From the NCBI GenBank assembly GCA_013350335.1, contig CM023540.1, positions 47,537,222 through 47,601,221 on the forward strand: DNA of 64,000 nt, in the 5' to 3' direction. Position numbers and translations under genes: made by a program. Position 1 is the first letter of the stretch, and each line of letters starts with the position of its first letter. The DNA is from Chimonanthus salicifolius (taxonomy: Eukaryota; Streptophyta; Magnoliopsida; Laurales; Calycanthaceae). The notes beneath the pieces were generated by a model that saw only the letters and a list, made by a program, of their open reading frames with translations, did no database searches and was not told the origin of the DNA. This document shows, in pieces, positions 11,530 through 23,449 of the stretch.

Positions 11530-14500
11530 ATGCTCAGATCACCATCCAAGATTCGATGGCGATGCCTCCTCAGAACCCTAATCTTCTCTCTCGTCCTCAT
11601 TTCTTCATCGGCCGTGCAAGAAGAAGATCTCTCTGCCTTGGACAGATCTCTCCTTCTTCAATTCAAGCAATCCATCTCCTCCGACCCGGCCCGACTATTC
11701 GCCCGCTGGAATGTATCCGGTTCTCATCACTGTTCCTGGTTCGGCGTCTCCTGCGACTCCAATTCCAGAGTTTACTCTCTCAACATCTCAGGTAATCTCG
11801 ACCCCTCCTCTTATTGCTCCCAATATCTGGTTCTAGGATTCCAAAGCCACTGTTCCACTCGACTCCAAAGGGGGTTGGTAGGAAATCTCTCGCCGTCACT
11901 TGGGAAACTTTCAGAACTCAGGGTCTTGTCCCTCCCAATGAATGATTTCCATGGCGAGATCCCTGCTGAGATCTGGGCCTTGCAGACGTTGGAAGTTCTA
12001 AATCTTGAGGGAAATTCGCTCTCTGGAGTTCTCCCCTCTGAGTTTGGGGGCTTGAAGAGTCTCCGAGTGCTTAATCTTGGCTTCAACAAGATTTCAGGAG
12101 GAATCCCACATTCGCTTTCAAATTGTGCTAAGTTGGAAATCCGTGAATTTTGGTGGGAATCAGATAAATGGTACGGTCCCAGCATTTTTCGGCAATTTCA
12201 GTGAGCTTAGAGAGCTCTACTTGGGGTTGAATCAGCTGAATGGTGGCATTCCAGATGAGATTGGGGATGGTTGTCGGAATCTAGAGCATCTTGACTTGTC
12301 TGGGAATTTGCTGAGTGGTGGCATCCCACATAGTTTGGCGAATTGTGGGCAGCTGCGGAGTTTGCTCTTGTTTTCTAATCTGTTGGAAGACGTTATTCCT
12401 CCGGAGCTTGGCAAGCTGCCAAAGCTAGAAGTGTTGGATGTGTCGAGGAACTCCCTCAGTGGCTCGATACCTGCAGAACTTGGAAACTGCATGGCATTGT
12501 CTGTCCTTGTTGTTTCAAATTTGTTTGATCCACTTCCATTTGGAAAGAACCCAAATGTCACTGATGATGATTACAATTTCTTCCAAGGTGGGATTCCTGC
12601 TAATATCACAGTGCTGCCAAAGCTTAAGATATTGTGGGCCCCAAGGGCATCACTTGAAGGAGGGATCCCGAGCGAGTGGGGTGCATGTGACAACTTGTTG
12701 ATGGTTAACCTAGGTCATAATTACTTCACTGGAGAAATCCCGGCTGCATTTGAGCATTGCAACAATCTGCATTTTGTTGACTTAAGCTCGAATAACTTGT
12801 TTGGAGGTCTCGGTGCAAAACTTCAGGTTCCTTGTATGTCTGTGTTTGATGTCAGTGGAAATCATCTATCAGGCTCCATTCCTGAGTTTACTAATGATGG
12901 ATGCCCTCAACCCTCTTACAGTGATGACTTCTCATATACATATTCATCATTCTTTACATATAGAACTCGTGCGACAATCCCATTGTCATCTTATGAATCT
13001 GGTGATTCTGTAATTTTTCATAATTTCAGTGGGAACAATTTCTCAGGGCCATTGCTATCATTGCCGATTGCAGCTGAAAGATTGGGAAAGATGACGGTTT
13101 ATGCATTTCTAGTCAGTGGGAATAATATCACTGGATCACTTTCTGGATATTTATTTGAATATTGTGATAATTTGAATGGACTGATTGCAAATTTTAGCAA
13201 CAACAAAATTTCTGGTGAAATCCCGGCAGAGATTGGCAGTAGGTGTCGGTCTCTCAAGCTTTTGGATGTTGCGGGGAATGGGATTACGGGATTAATACCC
13301 ATGAATCTTGGGTACTTGGAATCTCTCATTAGCCTTGACATGGGTAGGAATAAACTGTCTGGGCAAATCCCTGAAATCTTTGGTCAGTTGAAGCTTTTAA
13401 GGTATCTCTCCTTGGCTGATAACAAATTGACAGGCAAAATTCCTTCTGTCTTGGGCCAGTTGCCTTCTCTGGAGGTGTTGAATCTTTCTTCTAATTCCCT
13501 CTCAGGTGAGATTCCAAAAGAGCTTGTTGATTTGAGAAATCTTACTGTTCTTCTGCTCGACAACAATAACCTCACAGGGCAGATACCTTCCGGTATAGCT
13601 AATGTGACGTCGCTCTTCTTGTTTAATGCATCCTTCAACAACTTGTCTGGGCCAATGCCATTGAATTCCAGTTCAGTGAAATGCAACAGTTTGCTTGGGA
13701 ACCCATCTTTTCGCAACTGTCGAATGCTTTCACTCTCTGTGCCATCATCTAATCTGCAAGGACAGAATGGTGCCCCGCCACCTTATTCATACTCTCCACC
13801 TGCAGATGCACCCAAGAGGAGTGGCAGTAGTGGATTTAATTCTATTGAGATTGCCTCTATAACATCAGCGTCTGCTATTGTTTCTGTCCTTTTTGCTTTG
13901 GTTGTTCTCTTTGTGTATACAAGAAAATGTGCCCCAAGGCATTCGGTTCAGGATACTGGAAGAAGAGAGGTGACTGTTTTCATTGACATTGGTGTTCCAC
14001 TGACTTTTGAGAGTGTCATGCGGGCTACAGGGAACTTTAATGCAAGCAATTGTATAGGAAGTGGAGGATTTGGAGCCACTTACAAGGCTGAGATCTCTCC
14101 AGGAGTTTTGGTGGCAATAAAGAGGCTCTCAGTAGGGCGGTTCCAAGGGGTTCAGCAGTTCCATGCAGAAATTAAGACCCTTGGAAGAATGCGGCATCCA
14201 AATCTTGTGACTCTGATAGGCTTTCATGCCAGTGAGACAGAGATGTTTCTTATATACAATTATCTGCCAGGGGGTAATTTGGAAAATTTTATCCAGGATA
14301 GGTCTAAGAGAGCTGTTGACTGGAGGATGCTTCACAAGATTGCTTTAGATATTGCTCGGGCACTTGCTTATCTGCATGACCAATGTGTTCCTAGAGTCCT
14401 CCATCGCGATGTTAAGCCAAGCAACATCCTGTTAGACAACGAGTTAAATGCTTATCTTTCGGACTTTGGTTTGGCACGGCTTCTTGGAACTTCTGAAACC

Positions 14501-14878
14501 CATGCCACAACAGGTGTGGCAGGAACCTTCGGGTATGTGGCTCCGGAGTATGCAATGACTTGCCGTGTTTCTGATAAGGCCGATGTGTACAGCTATGGTG
14601 TGGTTCTGTTGGAGTTGATTTCTGATAAGAAAGCATTAGATCCTTCATTTTCTATTTATGGCAATGGCTTCAACATTGTAGCATGGGCATGTATGCTTCT
14701 TCGACAGGGTCGGGCCCGAGAGGTTTTCACTGCTGGTCTGTGGGATGTAGGTCCCCATGATCATTTGGTAGAGACGCTGCACTTGGCTGTCATGTGTACT
14801 GTTGATTCCCTCTCTGTCAGGCCCACAATGAAGCAAGTTGTCCAACGGCTGAAACAGCTGCAACCTCCACCATGCTAG
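11530..14878 (+). CDS. RPK2: LRR receptor-like kinase, RPK2/TOAD2-like, with one frameshift
   Basis: This is a plasma-membrane receptor kinase. The Arabidopsis counterpart acts in CLE-peptide signalling in meristems and in anther and embryo patterning. The ATG at 11530 opens a signal peptide ([11 protein letters not shown]). An LRR N-terminal cap with CSWFGVSC follows, then leucine-rich repeats split by an island near 12500-12600. A proline-rich juxtamembrane stretch precedes a membrane span at about residues 772-797 ([19 protein letters not shown]). The kinase domain has GSGGFG (about 843), the VAIK lysine (about 864), HRDVKPSN (958), DFG (978) and APEYA (1004), and ends KQLQPPPC at 14878. 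All catalytic residues are present and it is an RD kinase. One extra base near 12143 (atccGtgaat) shifts the frame. Without it the reading is about 1115 residues, close to the family length. There is no intron. The frameshift could be an assembly error or real; everything else argues for a functional gene. Confidence 0.95.
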
Positions 14879-16740
14879 CAAATTGCTTCTGATGGTTGAC
14901 TCATTTGACATGTAGAAGGTAGAGCCATGATTCCTGCTCCCAGTTTGCTCATTTTTGGGGGTGTCACACAGACTTGTTCTGATTTGTATCTATCATCATC
15001 TTGTAATATACTGCCGCCATTTTTCTCTCTTAGAAGGTTTTTACTGATGAATCTGCAGAAGAATGCAGATGTATATCTGAACAAAACAATTTTTAGAGTT
15101 TCAGTTTTAACAATAGTACTGTAAATTCCTTTTGCAGTTAAATGAAGGAAATTGCACTAAAGGAAATCTTTAAACTGGAAGAATGACATGCTACGTAAAC
15201 CTATAATGCCGACTCCACTACGATGAATGATGGGAGTCTTGATGGATTAAGGGACCTAACACATCAGAATAATGTGCATAGGGTTTTGATGCATCCATTT
15301 CTAGATTCCATAACACCCACTTTTCAGTTATCCTAACCATTGGTGAGGTGACTCTACACCGGTGAATGCACCAAAATTCTTTGAGATTGGCCAGTTCAAA
15401 AAAAAATCTTCAAGGTTGCAATGAATCCAACCTTTGCTCACAAATAAGAGTCAGGAATAAAAAAGGATGCAATAGTGCCATGTAATATCCACATCGGAAG
15501 AACCAATCTGACCTTTTGCTTACAACTAGTGTTTTTAAGGGGAAAAACTGAAATTTTCATTCTGGGTGTAGTTTTGAGGCATTCTTTTGTCCAATCTCAT
15601 TTCAGATCAATGATCTGGAGCATAGGACCATGGGGTAAAGTTATCCATATGGGCTGACTGAGACATTGCACTGGTCCTGATGCTTTAGGAGCTTAAGGGT
15701 TTATCTTTCAAGGGTATATTTTATGCATGCAGGCTTCAAAAATTCCTTTGTTTGTCAATTATATTTCTTTTTTTTTAATTTCCCAAGCATTGCAGACAGA
15801 TCTATGTTCATGTGGAATATGAAAATCCTTGGTGGGACTGGTGTTGTGAAAGTTATGACGCAAGGTGCTGTCACTGGCAATTTGGTGTAATGAAAAAGAA
15901 AATCCCAGATATAACATCTATTATTGAAAAGCAAGCATTGGGATCTTATCAAGCAAAGGTATTGAAAGTTGGAATTCAGTTGTATTTGCAGAGCCAAGGA
16001 GACATTTAAATGAAAAAGTTTGCTGTGAGAATCCATTGTGTAGCAACTTTCTGATACTGCAACTGGAAAGGTCTAGTGTACTCATGCTGTAGCATGTGTT
16101 CTTCCTGCATTCCCGCATAAGATGCCACCAGCAAGCAAGGTCAGAGCAATGTTCTTCACAAGTTCCCATTCTGACCTGTGCAATGTGTAAAGACTTCCTC
16201 TCAATACCAACAAATGATTTGTCATGTAAGTGTTGCTTCCTGTACTTTGATTGTCTGTTGTGAATAACTTTGCCTGAAGTACTGATTTAATTAGATGATA
16301 GTGGGAATTAATTCAAAATGTATGTCTTATAGCAGATTGGAAGATGGCTTCCTTATTTTTTCACATAAGAGTTGATGCTGAGTTCATGTGAGTGTTCCTT
16401 CCGACCCCGAGGTATACCACTTTGGTCTCTTGCTATGAGCTGTGTTTAGAGAAATGATCATATATGAGCGGTACCTGAAATTGTAAACCTATAATGCGTT
16501 TATCAATTTTGGTTCTCATGGTAGACCATTGCAGCTGCCCAAATACCATTTAGAGCAGACTGAAGATGTCTTAAATCTGATGGTGAGGGTCCTTTCAGTT
16601 TGAAAAATATTTATATTATTCTTGGTTCAGATGGACGAGTCTTGATGCTAACGTATACCTTCACTGCTTCACAAGAATTGGATCTCACATTGAAGATTTG
16701 CTCACTTCCATCACAAATTACAATGGGGGACTACTCTATA
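14879..16740 (+). other. 3' UTR of RPK2 and intergenic DNA
   Basis: The first few hundred bases after the stop are presumably 3' UTR. An AATAAA-like signal occurs at about 15457, too far to be sure it is used. The rest to 16740 has only short ORFs with no recognisable domain or repeat ends. Confidence 0.5.
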
Positions 16741-16749
16741 AACTCATTT

Positions 16750-17310
16750 CTTGCAAATCGGGTTGGGTTTTGGCCTGACCCACATGACCCGACCCGAGAA
16801 ATCATGCGGGTTGAGTTACAAGTAGGACTGCAACTCGGGTCGGGTTTTGACCCGAGTTGATATATATGACCCGACCCGAGCCGACCCGAATTCTCAACCT
16901 GAACTTTAGAACCCGACCTGATTCGAATTCTAACTCGAATCAACTCGAATTCTGATCCGACCCGCATTTTGAACCCATTTTAGCCGGGTCGGGTTGTGTT
17001 GGATCGAGTCGGGTTAACTTGTAAAATCCTCAACCTGGCCCGATCCGAATTTTATGCGGGTTTTTATCTTCTCAATCCGACCCGACCCGCTGGCCCGAAG
17101 TTCTTGACTCGACCTGCATGATTTCTCGGGTCGGGTCGGATCGGGTCATGCGGGTCGGACCAAAACCCGACTCGAGTTGCAGCCCTAGTTACAAGGGTCG
17201 GGCCATAGGGTAGGTCGGATTGAGAAGAGAAAAACCCGCACGAAATTCGGGTCTGCTCGGGCTAAGATCTTTAAATTTCAACCCGACCCGAGATTTTTTT
17301 AACTTGATAT
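16750..17310 (-). repeat. Older CGGGTCGGGT-family MITE, split by a younger one
   Basis: The left flank 16757-16822 (cgggttgggttttggcctg ... gaaatcatgcgggttgagtt) matches, in reverse orientation, the right end of the MITE inserted at 16823-17187. The right flank from 17188 continues with gggtcgggcc and aacccgacccgag to about 17300. So a member of this family inserted into an older member lying in the opposite direction. The outer limits are approximate. Confidence 0.6.
16823..17187. mobile_element. CGGGTCGGGT MITE, hAT-like, TSD GTTACAAG
   Basis: A 365-bp non-coding element with terminal inverted repeats: left TAGGACTGCAACTCGGGTCG, right inverted TAGGGCTGCAACTCGAGTCG. It is flanked by a perfect 8-bp duplication GTTACAAG (16815-16822, 17188-17195). 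The inside is almost entirely GGGTCGGGT/ACCCGACCC on alternating strands, so the whole element can fold into a long imperfect hairpin. The 8-bp duplication suggests mobilisation by a hAT transposase. Confidence 0.92.
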
Positions 17311-17517
17311 AAAAACCTCCATTCCTCCACCCTCAAGCCCTAATATCGTTTTTTCAGCCCTACAATGTTCGCAAGTTTTTTCCTCCCTGGCCCGCAATTG
17401 CTTCTTGTCACCGCTTTGCCTCATCTTCACCTCTCTCTCTCGGCCGAGCTTTGACCCCCTTCCTTATTATTCTTCTTCTTCTCAGCCGGACCTAGGTGAG
17501 TTTCTCTATTTTATTTA

Positions 17518-17638
17518 GGAGTCGGGAAGTCGAATCTGCTCTCAAGATTTACTTGAAACGAGTTTCGCCTCGAGTCCAAGTCCACCATTGGCGAGTTTGA
17601 AAGTTGATGGCAAGGTGATCAAAGCTCAGATTTGGGAC
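17518..17638 (+). pseudogene. RabA (Rab11-type) small GTPase fragment
   Basis: One frame reads GVGKSNLLSRFT, a stop, then NEFRLESKSTIG. After a small deletion and frame change another frame reads VDGKVIKAQIWD. This covers the P-loop, the switch I effector region and the start of switch II of a plant RabA GTPase, which directs post-Golgi vesicle traffic. The stop sits where RabA proteins have arginine or lysine, so CGA to TGA is likely. About seven residues after STIG are lost. The true start, the rest of switch II and the whole C-terminal half are missing. A TATAAAA at about 17305 and a donor-like ggtgagt near 17493 lie just upstream, as in a copied 5' gene end. It is a non-functional fragment. 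Confidence 0.8.
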
Positions 17639-17730
17639 AACCTTCAAAACCCACCTCTCCTTTTCTTTTTCATCTGGTTTTTTTTTTTTTTTTTTCATAT
17701 TTTGTGTTTTTTTTATTTATTTATACAACT

Positions 17731-17900
17731 TTTTTTTTTGGATTAACGTGTGGGAAACTTAGAGCAGTCCAATTAAAATCTCCACAGATGAGCCCACTAT
17801 CCATAAGGCATACCAAGGTTAGGCCATGGGGGCTCGAACCCTGCAACCTCCTACTTCCTGAGACGGGAGGCAACAAATTGAATTACACCATGTGGGTTTG
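17731..17900 (-). mobile_element. tRNA-derived SINE, copy 1
   Basis: Read on the minus strand, this has an A-box-like ggtgtaattcaatttg, a B box GGTTCGAGCC (plus strand ggctcgaacc near 17830) and an A-tail corresponding to the T run at 17731-17739. It matches the SINE at 38751-38925 (shared gggaggca, ttaggccatgg, gtgggaaa/gtggaaaac). Boundaries are approximate and the target duplication is not clear. Confidence 0.72.
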
Positions 17901-20472
17901 TTTATGAATCTTTGGATGTTTAGGTATTGGTTCATGTGGATTTTATCTTGGTGTGGGTGTGATGCGATATGAGGTATTTTAGTTGGGTTTAGACATGGGT
18001 TTTGTAGTTTGAGATCTGGAGAAGTGCTTTATGTAGATATCTTGAATTTAGTAGCTTATACTGAAGTGGGTTTTGGGAGAGCCTTCTTTGTTCTTCCATA
18101 GGACAATTTTTAGTCGTAGGGTTTAACCCATTACTAATTTTTGTTAGAAATGGTTATTTTCATGAAAGTACTTCCCTTTCCATGCATGGAAACAGAGCTG
18201 AAAGGAGGGTGAAAGTCAAGTCGGGTCAGGTCGGGTGGGGCCAATAGTCGGGTTGGGTTGACTAAATTGGGTTTTTAATTTGGGTCGGGTCGGGTTCAAT
18301 GTTGTGACATGGGTTAGGGTCGGGTTTATTAAAATACGACCCGTCCGACCCGAGTTGCAGTTATACATGAGGTTTTCATCCATTTGATAGTTCATTGAAA
18401 TATCTCAGCACAAACATGGAACCTCTTAGTAATCTTATTTTTTAAACTCAATTAGGGAAAACAATTTTGGTTTTTTTAGACATATATATTGGCTAATATT
18501 AGATAAGGACAAGAAGAATTAGGTAGATACATGTCTATGTAAATAGATAAAGTTTTTCATGGCTGGAGAAAATCTTTTAGAAGACATAGGACTGTTCATC
18601 AAGTGCTGGTGAACCAATATGCATAACATATACATTAGAGCAGCGTGTTATCGGTTCACAGATATTTGATGAGCAATACACCGATTAGAATAAAATGAGA
18701 ATTTCATTTCATCCTGTATCTAAAATGGACGCCCGTTTTTCATTCAATTATTATATAATTGAGTTTTTAATGTCAGACAATAACTACTTTTTAATAGTCG
18801 GATTTTCTAAATTGAACATTACTTATGTTATAGTTCTCAATTTTGTTTAGTTGATTATTTCATTTTATCTATACGGTGGAACGTATTGATATTTTATTAA
18901 TTTCAGTGTTTCATTTCAAACAGCCTGGTCATACATTTAAAAAAAAAGGCATATGTAAATGTCTAAATATTTTTATTTAATTTCATATGATTTTCACTCT
19001 CCAAATAAAATATTAGGACTTTTATAACAACATAAATATATTAAAATGCATTCACACTATCAAATGGGAGACTTGTTAACACGGAAAGATGAATACTTAA
19101 AGTACTCTTTTTGAGGTTAGTACAATGAAGATCATGGAAAAATGGGACATTCTTTTTTCTTCTATAGATTATGGAATGGAGTAAAGGCTCTTTATAAAAA
19201 AAGTGCTAGGCCTGTAAACGGACTAAGATCCGGCCCAACCCGACAGAATAATTTGACAGTCTGTGGCCCGGCCGAATAGTCCAAGGTCCAAATAGCCTTA
19301 GATCCGGTCCGGCCCAATCGGGCTATTGGATCGTCTACGGCTTGATAAAAGCCCGTTTGTCTATTTGGCCTATCATATGGTCCTACGTGTTATGGTTAAT
19401 TTTTTTAATCAGATTTTATTCTAAACCGGAGTTTGAAAATTCGAAATTCAAATTTCATTTAAAATTCTATCAAGTTAAGAAATTAATTAAATTTAAAAGA
19501 AAATTAAAAAAATTGCTCAACTTAAAATTTTGTCCAATCAAATTAAGCTTTTCAATTGATTTTTTCCCTCATTAAACATGTCAATTTTGACATCCCTCAT
19601 ATTACTCTTCACTATATAAAACTGCTGAACTTTTCATGTCTATAATACTATTTTTATGGAAATAACTACTACTCTACTGCATTTATCGACAAACATTAAC
19701 TCATAAAGGAAATGGCGCATAAGTCACTAACATTTAAAAAAAACAGGAAAAAGATTGCCATCAAGGCTTGGACAAAATTCGCAATCCCTCTTGAATCTGC
19801 TACTCCACTATTCTTCTTTCTCTTAACTTGGTTGATCCTGCAACGAAAAATCAATTGATTAGTTAATAAGAACAAAAATGATGCAACAGCAACAATAAAA
19901 TCATGGCATCCTCCATCTTGATTCAGCCGCTTTCTCCAAATAAAGTTTCTTATGTTGCAGTCAGTTTTTATATATTATTTATTTCTGTAAGAAGTACAAT
20001 CTATGATATTCACAGCAACATAACACTTTTTTCTTGTGGCCCAATGGCCTCAGTAAAATGACAAATTTACAACTCTCCTATAAATAGACCAAGTCACTGG
20101 ACTCAGCTGCAGGAATCAATTGAAACAAGTGAAGCTTCTATAAAGCAGAACAATTCATAGAACCCCACTAGAATGACTACAAATTGCAGTCTACAATGTG
20201 CTAAACAATCACGACAGACAAAATTTCAGATTTGCAATGTCATACAAAATCATGCAATTGGAAAGGGATGATGAGCCAGCCTTCCAAGGAGTCGTTAACT
20301 TGTACTTGGAGCCATTATACCAATTTTCATATTCAAATTCAATCTAAATAATGGGTTATACTTTCAAATTTCATTTTCTGAAATTTTTGTCCATAATGGT
20401 GATGAAAAGAGGAGTTGGATCGGTCATTGATAATAGGAAATAAACAAAAGCTTTTTCGAAAAACAAGATAAC
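17901..20472. other. Intergenic DNA with repeat scraps
   Basis: No gene is visible. 18145-18195 resembles the flanks of the second SINE without the SINE (ttagaaatggttattt ... gaaagtacttcccttt). 18215-18362 is another piece of the CGGGTCGGGT family, ending cgacccgagttgcag. 19207-19345 is a separate decayed repeat, starting aggcctgtaaacgg and rich in ggcccggcc and ccggcccaatcg. The rest is AT-rich. Confidence 0.55.
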
Positions 20473-20574
20473 TTGTTGTATTGCTCCTGCAATGAACTGT
20501 CAGCCCCTTCAGAACCTGAGCCTATTGCCTTTGTATTGCACTGCCAGAATGTACCAGATGGGTCTGTGTAGTAT
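20473..20574 (-). pseudogene. Isolated exon of 20S proteasome alpha-5 subunit (PAE)
   Basis: On the minus strand 102 bases read [25 protein letters not shown] and SSLQEQYN, a near-exact match in my memory of the family to an inner exon of plant proteasome subunit alpha type-5. It is bounded by good splice signals: an acceptor tgcag just before it (plus 20575-20579) and a donor aa/gttatct after it. No stop or frameshift lies inside. I could not find any other exon of the gene within several kb on either side. It is therefore a stranded exon copy, or the rest of the gene has diverged or been lost. Confidence 0.85.
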
Positions 20575-21132
20575 CTGCATATCAGAAGTTATCAGCGAGC
20601 CTCTTCTGTGGGTTTCTTGCTACCAAAAACTGGAGAATGAAATTTCGACCTTTTTTCTGTGATTTCCTACATAAACTATAGCGAATCATAGATTGTAACT
20701 GCTTCTAAATGTAACTATCAATCAAAAAACTGAAGGTGACCTTTTTTCTTAGGTAATAGCAATCTAGAATGGAATTAAAAAGAAAATCCAGAACCAAAAT
20801 GAAAAAATAATAAATGGGTTTTCCTGTAATAGCCTAAACAACAATTCCAGATCATGTTTGGAAACCCATTACAGAACTGGTTAGAGTTATTTAGTCAATT
20901 TGTCTTTAACACCACAATTAAAATCAATTTAAGAAAACCAACCATACTTAGCTAAGAAAACCCTAATAGCTGAAACCTTTCCAGTTTCACTCACTGTTGC
21001 GCAAATGGAAGGCCTTTTGTTATAGGAGATGCCTTTGGTAAGCCCCGTTTTACCTCAGCTTGGTGTTACTGGCTGGATGAATCTAATAGTGCACCTATAT
21101 ATTCTATATAATAAGCAGCATGCAGCCATAAA
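20575..21132. other. Intergenic DNA, nothing recognised
   Basis: AT-rich sequence between the proteasome exon and the old hAT end. I searched for further proteasome alpha-5 exons on the minus strand and saw none. Confidence 0.5.
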
Positions 21133-21260
21133 CAAGGCCGGCTTGACATAAGTTGATGCCTAAAGCAAAAAATTTAAAGAGGGCCTTGTTGATATTTAAC
21201 ATATTATTATAAGTAATATTTAATTAAAATTTTAATTATATGTAATATGGAGTAATTGTT
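21133..21260. repeat. End of a second, older hAT element, interrupted by copia 1
   Basis: This 128-bp stretch starts CAAGGCCGGCTTGACATAAG and aligns with the first ~125 bases of the hAT element at 5103 (gcctaa-gc-aaaa, gggcctt, gatatttaacatattattataa). The copia element then begins at 21261. I could not find the far end of this hAT copy beyond the copia element. Confidence 0.75.
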
Positions 21261-21445
21261 TATTAGAATCAAAGAGTTGACCCCCTTCAATTTAGGAGGA
21301 ATTTATTTTATTTTCCTTTTTCATTCTCCCAATTGTATATCCTTTCCTTTTTAATCTCTTGCAAATTTCTATTTAATACAATGAAAATAGCCTTTCATCT
21401 CTCGTAATAGAGAGAGAGATCAAAACCTTTGGTTCAATCTTGACA
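21261..21445 (+). repeat. 5' LTR of copia 1
   Basis: 185 bp, from TATTAGAATC (a TGTTAG start with G to A) to CTTGACA. It includes a TTTAATACAATG block and a gagagagag run. Confidence 0.93.
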
Positions 21446-21462
21446 TGGTATCACGCTAGGTC
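21446..21462 (+). promoter_or_regulatory. Primer-binding site of copia 1
   Basis: TGGTATCACGCTAGGTC follows the 5' LTR without a gap. TGGTATCA is the usual complement of the initiator methionine tRNA 3' end, which primes minus-strand DNA synthesis. Confidence 0.85.
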
Positions 21463-22408
21463 AATTTTTTCTTCCGCCTTTTTCAGACGGGATTTCTCTT
21501 CAATTTTTTTTTCTGCCGTTTCCTTCTCCCCGTGTTAGGGAACACCCACTACCGCTCGGCTTCCTCTGACTGCTCTTCATCTCTCAGACCACTGAATCTG
21601 AGATCTGCCCTTTTTCGGTGCCCCTTCCCTCAGATTCGTCTCGGCTCGCGTTTGCAGACCTCGTCGCTTGGGCTTGCTATTGCTGCGGCCCTTCTCTGCT
21701 TCTCCGATTTCAACCCTGCCCGTGGACGGAACAGTAACGATCTCCACTCTGCTCTTGGATCCTCTCTGTGCTGAACGACACCTCTGTTGTTCGCCGTTCC
21801 CCAGGTCCGAGTATTTCTCTGCCACGGCCTCTCTACCGGATCCTTCTTGCAACCGCATCTGCCCGGCATCTATCAGAGGCTCGCCTACCGACGCCGCTCA
21901 CGGTTTGACTCTCAAATCGTTTTCTCCAAATGACCAGATCTGGAGAGTTTCCGATCTTTTCACCTGGCGAGTTTCCGATCTTTTCACCAGCCCTGATTTG
22001 GGCATTTTTTTGCTGAGAAATCCAACTCCTGTTGCTGCTCGGTTCTTCCTCAGTGTTTCCACCCCGCAGTTTGATCTGAAGCCCAGACGCCAGATCTGCA
22101 ATACCATCCCTGTTCGCACCGCCGCCTATCCCTCTGCATATCATAGTTTTTGTTTGGCTGTCGATATTTTGGGAGAAAGACAGGATTTTTGGGCATTTGC
22201 TTTCTTAGATTATTTTTTGGTGTGGGACGAAAGGATCTTTATTCTAGATCCTTGTTCCGCCAGCTGCCACTGCTGCAACCGATCCACTGCACTGAGAACA
22301 GATCTGCACCCCGACGGACACCAACCCATTCGGTTGTGCATAACTGCCGAAACACTTGCACCACATTGCCTTGGATCTGTCAGCCGTTTGTGTTTTCTCT
22401 TATTCTTC

Positions 22409-23331
22409 ATGACTACGACTACTCTTCTTGATGCGACTGTCGACAGTGGCTCTGGCAGTGGTTCTTCTGCCATTCTTGTGCCCCCTGACGAATTATTCAC
22501 TCTCCATCACTCTGACAGCCCCTCCATGGTGCTAGTTTCACCCCCATTAAGCAGTGATAATTTTGGCACCTGGCTACGTGCTGTCACAATTGCGTTACGC
22601 GCCAAGATTAGATTTGGATTTGTGGATGGCACTTTTCTCAAACCAACTACGCAGCCTGCTCTCAATCATTGGGAACGATGTAATGATATGGTCATTTCCT
22701 GACTTCTCAACTCCATTTCTTCAGATATTCGCAGCAGTGTTCTATATGTCACAACCGCCCGTGATATTTGGGTTGACCTTTCTGAACGCTTCTCTCAGTC
22801 GAATGCTCCGTTACTATATCATCTAGCACAATCTATTACTCACTTCAAGCAAGATCACTTGTCTGTTTTAGCCTATTACACTCGCCTCAAGACCATGTGG
22901 AATGAACTTAATTCTATTCTGGCACTACCTCCATGCATTTCTGATTATGGAAAAGTCATTGCTGACCATCTTGAGCGGACTCGTGCTATGGAGTTCTTAC
23001 AGGGTCTCCATGACAGGTTCAACCCTATTCGCAGTCATATTCTCATAATGGAACCGTTTCCAAGCGTCACGAAGATTTATTCTTTAGTTCGCCAAGAGGA
23101 TAAGCAACAGGAGATCCATTCCTCCTCTCTTCATGTTCCTAATGCAGGCAGCTCTTGTTGCACGACAACATTCTCGTGGGGGTTCTTCTCAGCGCACACC
23201 CTCTTTCAACTGCAAAACTCGTTCCCACTTGTACTCACTGTGGGCGAGATGGCCATTCTCGCGACCAGTTCTTACAAACTCGTTGGGTACCCTCTACGCA
23301 AGTCTGATTCATCCGCGCCTTCCATCGTGTG
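22409..23331 (+). pseudogene. copia 1 gag, nucleocapsid region, broken
   Basis: The ATG at 22409 begins MTTTTLLDATVDS. The UBN2-type gag core follows (LVSPPLSSDNFGTW, AYYTRLKTMWNELNS, FLQGLHDRFNPIRS). One stop, TGA at 22700, sits where the family has tryptophan (TGG to TGA). A zinc knuckle, CTHCGRDGHSRDQ, lies near 23230 in a shifted frame and its last cysteine is missing. The open frame reaches back to 21668 but that upstream part has no gag similarity and is leader sequence. Gag would package the element RNA. Confidence 0.87.
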
Positions 23332-23449
23332 ATCACGCCTTCGTTACCCAGCCGATGTCTCGCCCTAGCGACTCATCCACTATGCCTCTGCAAGCTCTCA
23401 CACAAGAGCAGTAGACTCAATTATTGGCTCTGATTTCTCCAAAGTAGTA

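Noticed and set aside
12077..14878. A separate shorter receptor kinase starting at 12077
   Set aside because: The first ~20 residues are out-of-frame translation of upstream LRR sequence. The real reading comes from 11530 and is shifted by one extra base near 12143.
19741..19856. A downstream exon for the proteasome alpha-5 fragment
   Set aside because: An acceptor (tttcgttgcag on the minus strand) and an open frame exist in the right phase, but the translation (INQVKRKKNSGV...) is unlike the proteasome C-terminus.
21668..22408. A host gene in the long open frame before copia 1 gag
   Set aside because: It lies between the primer site and the gag ATG of a copia element and shows no protein similarity I recognise; it is leader sequence that happens to be open.
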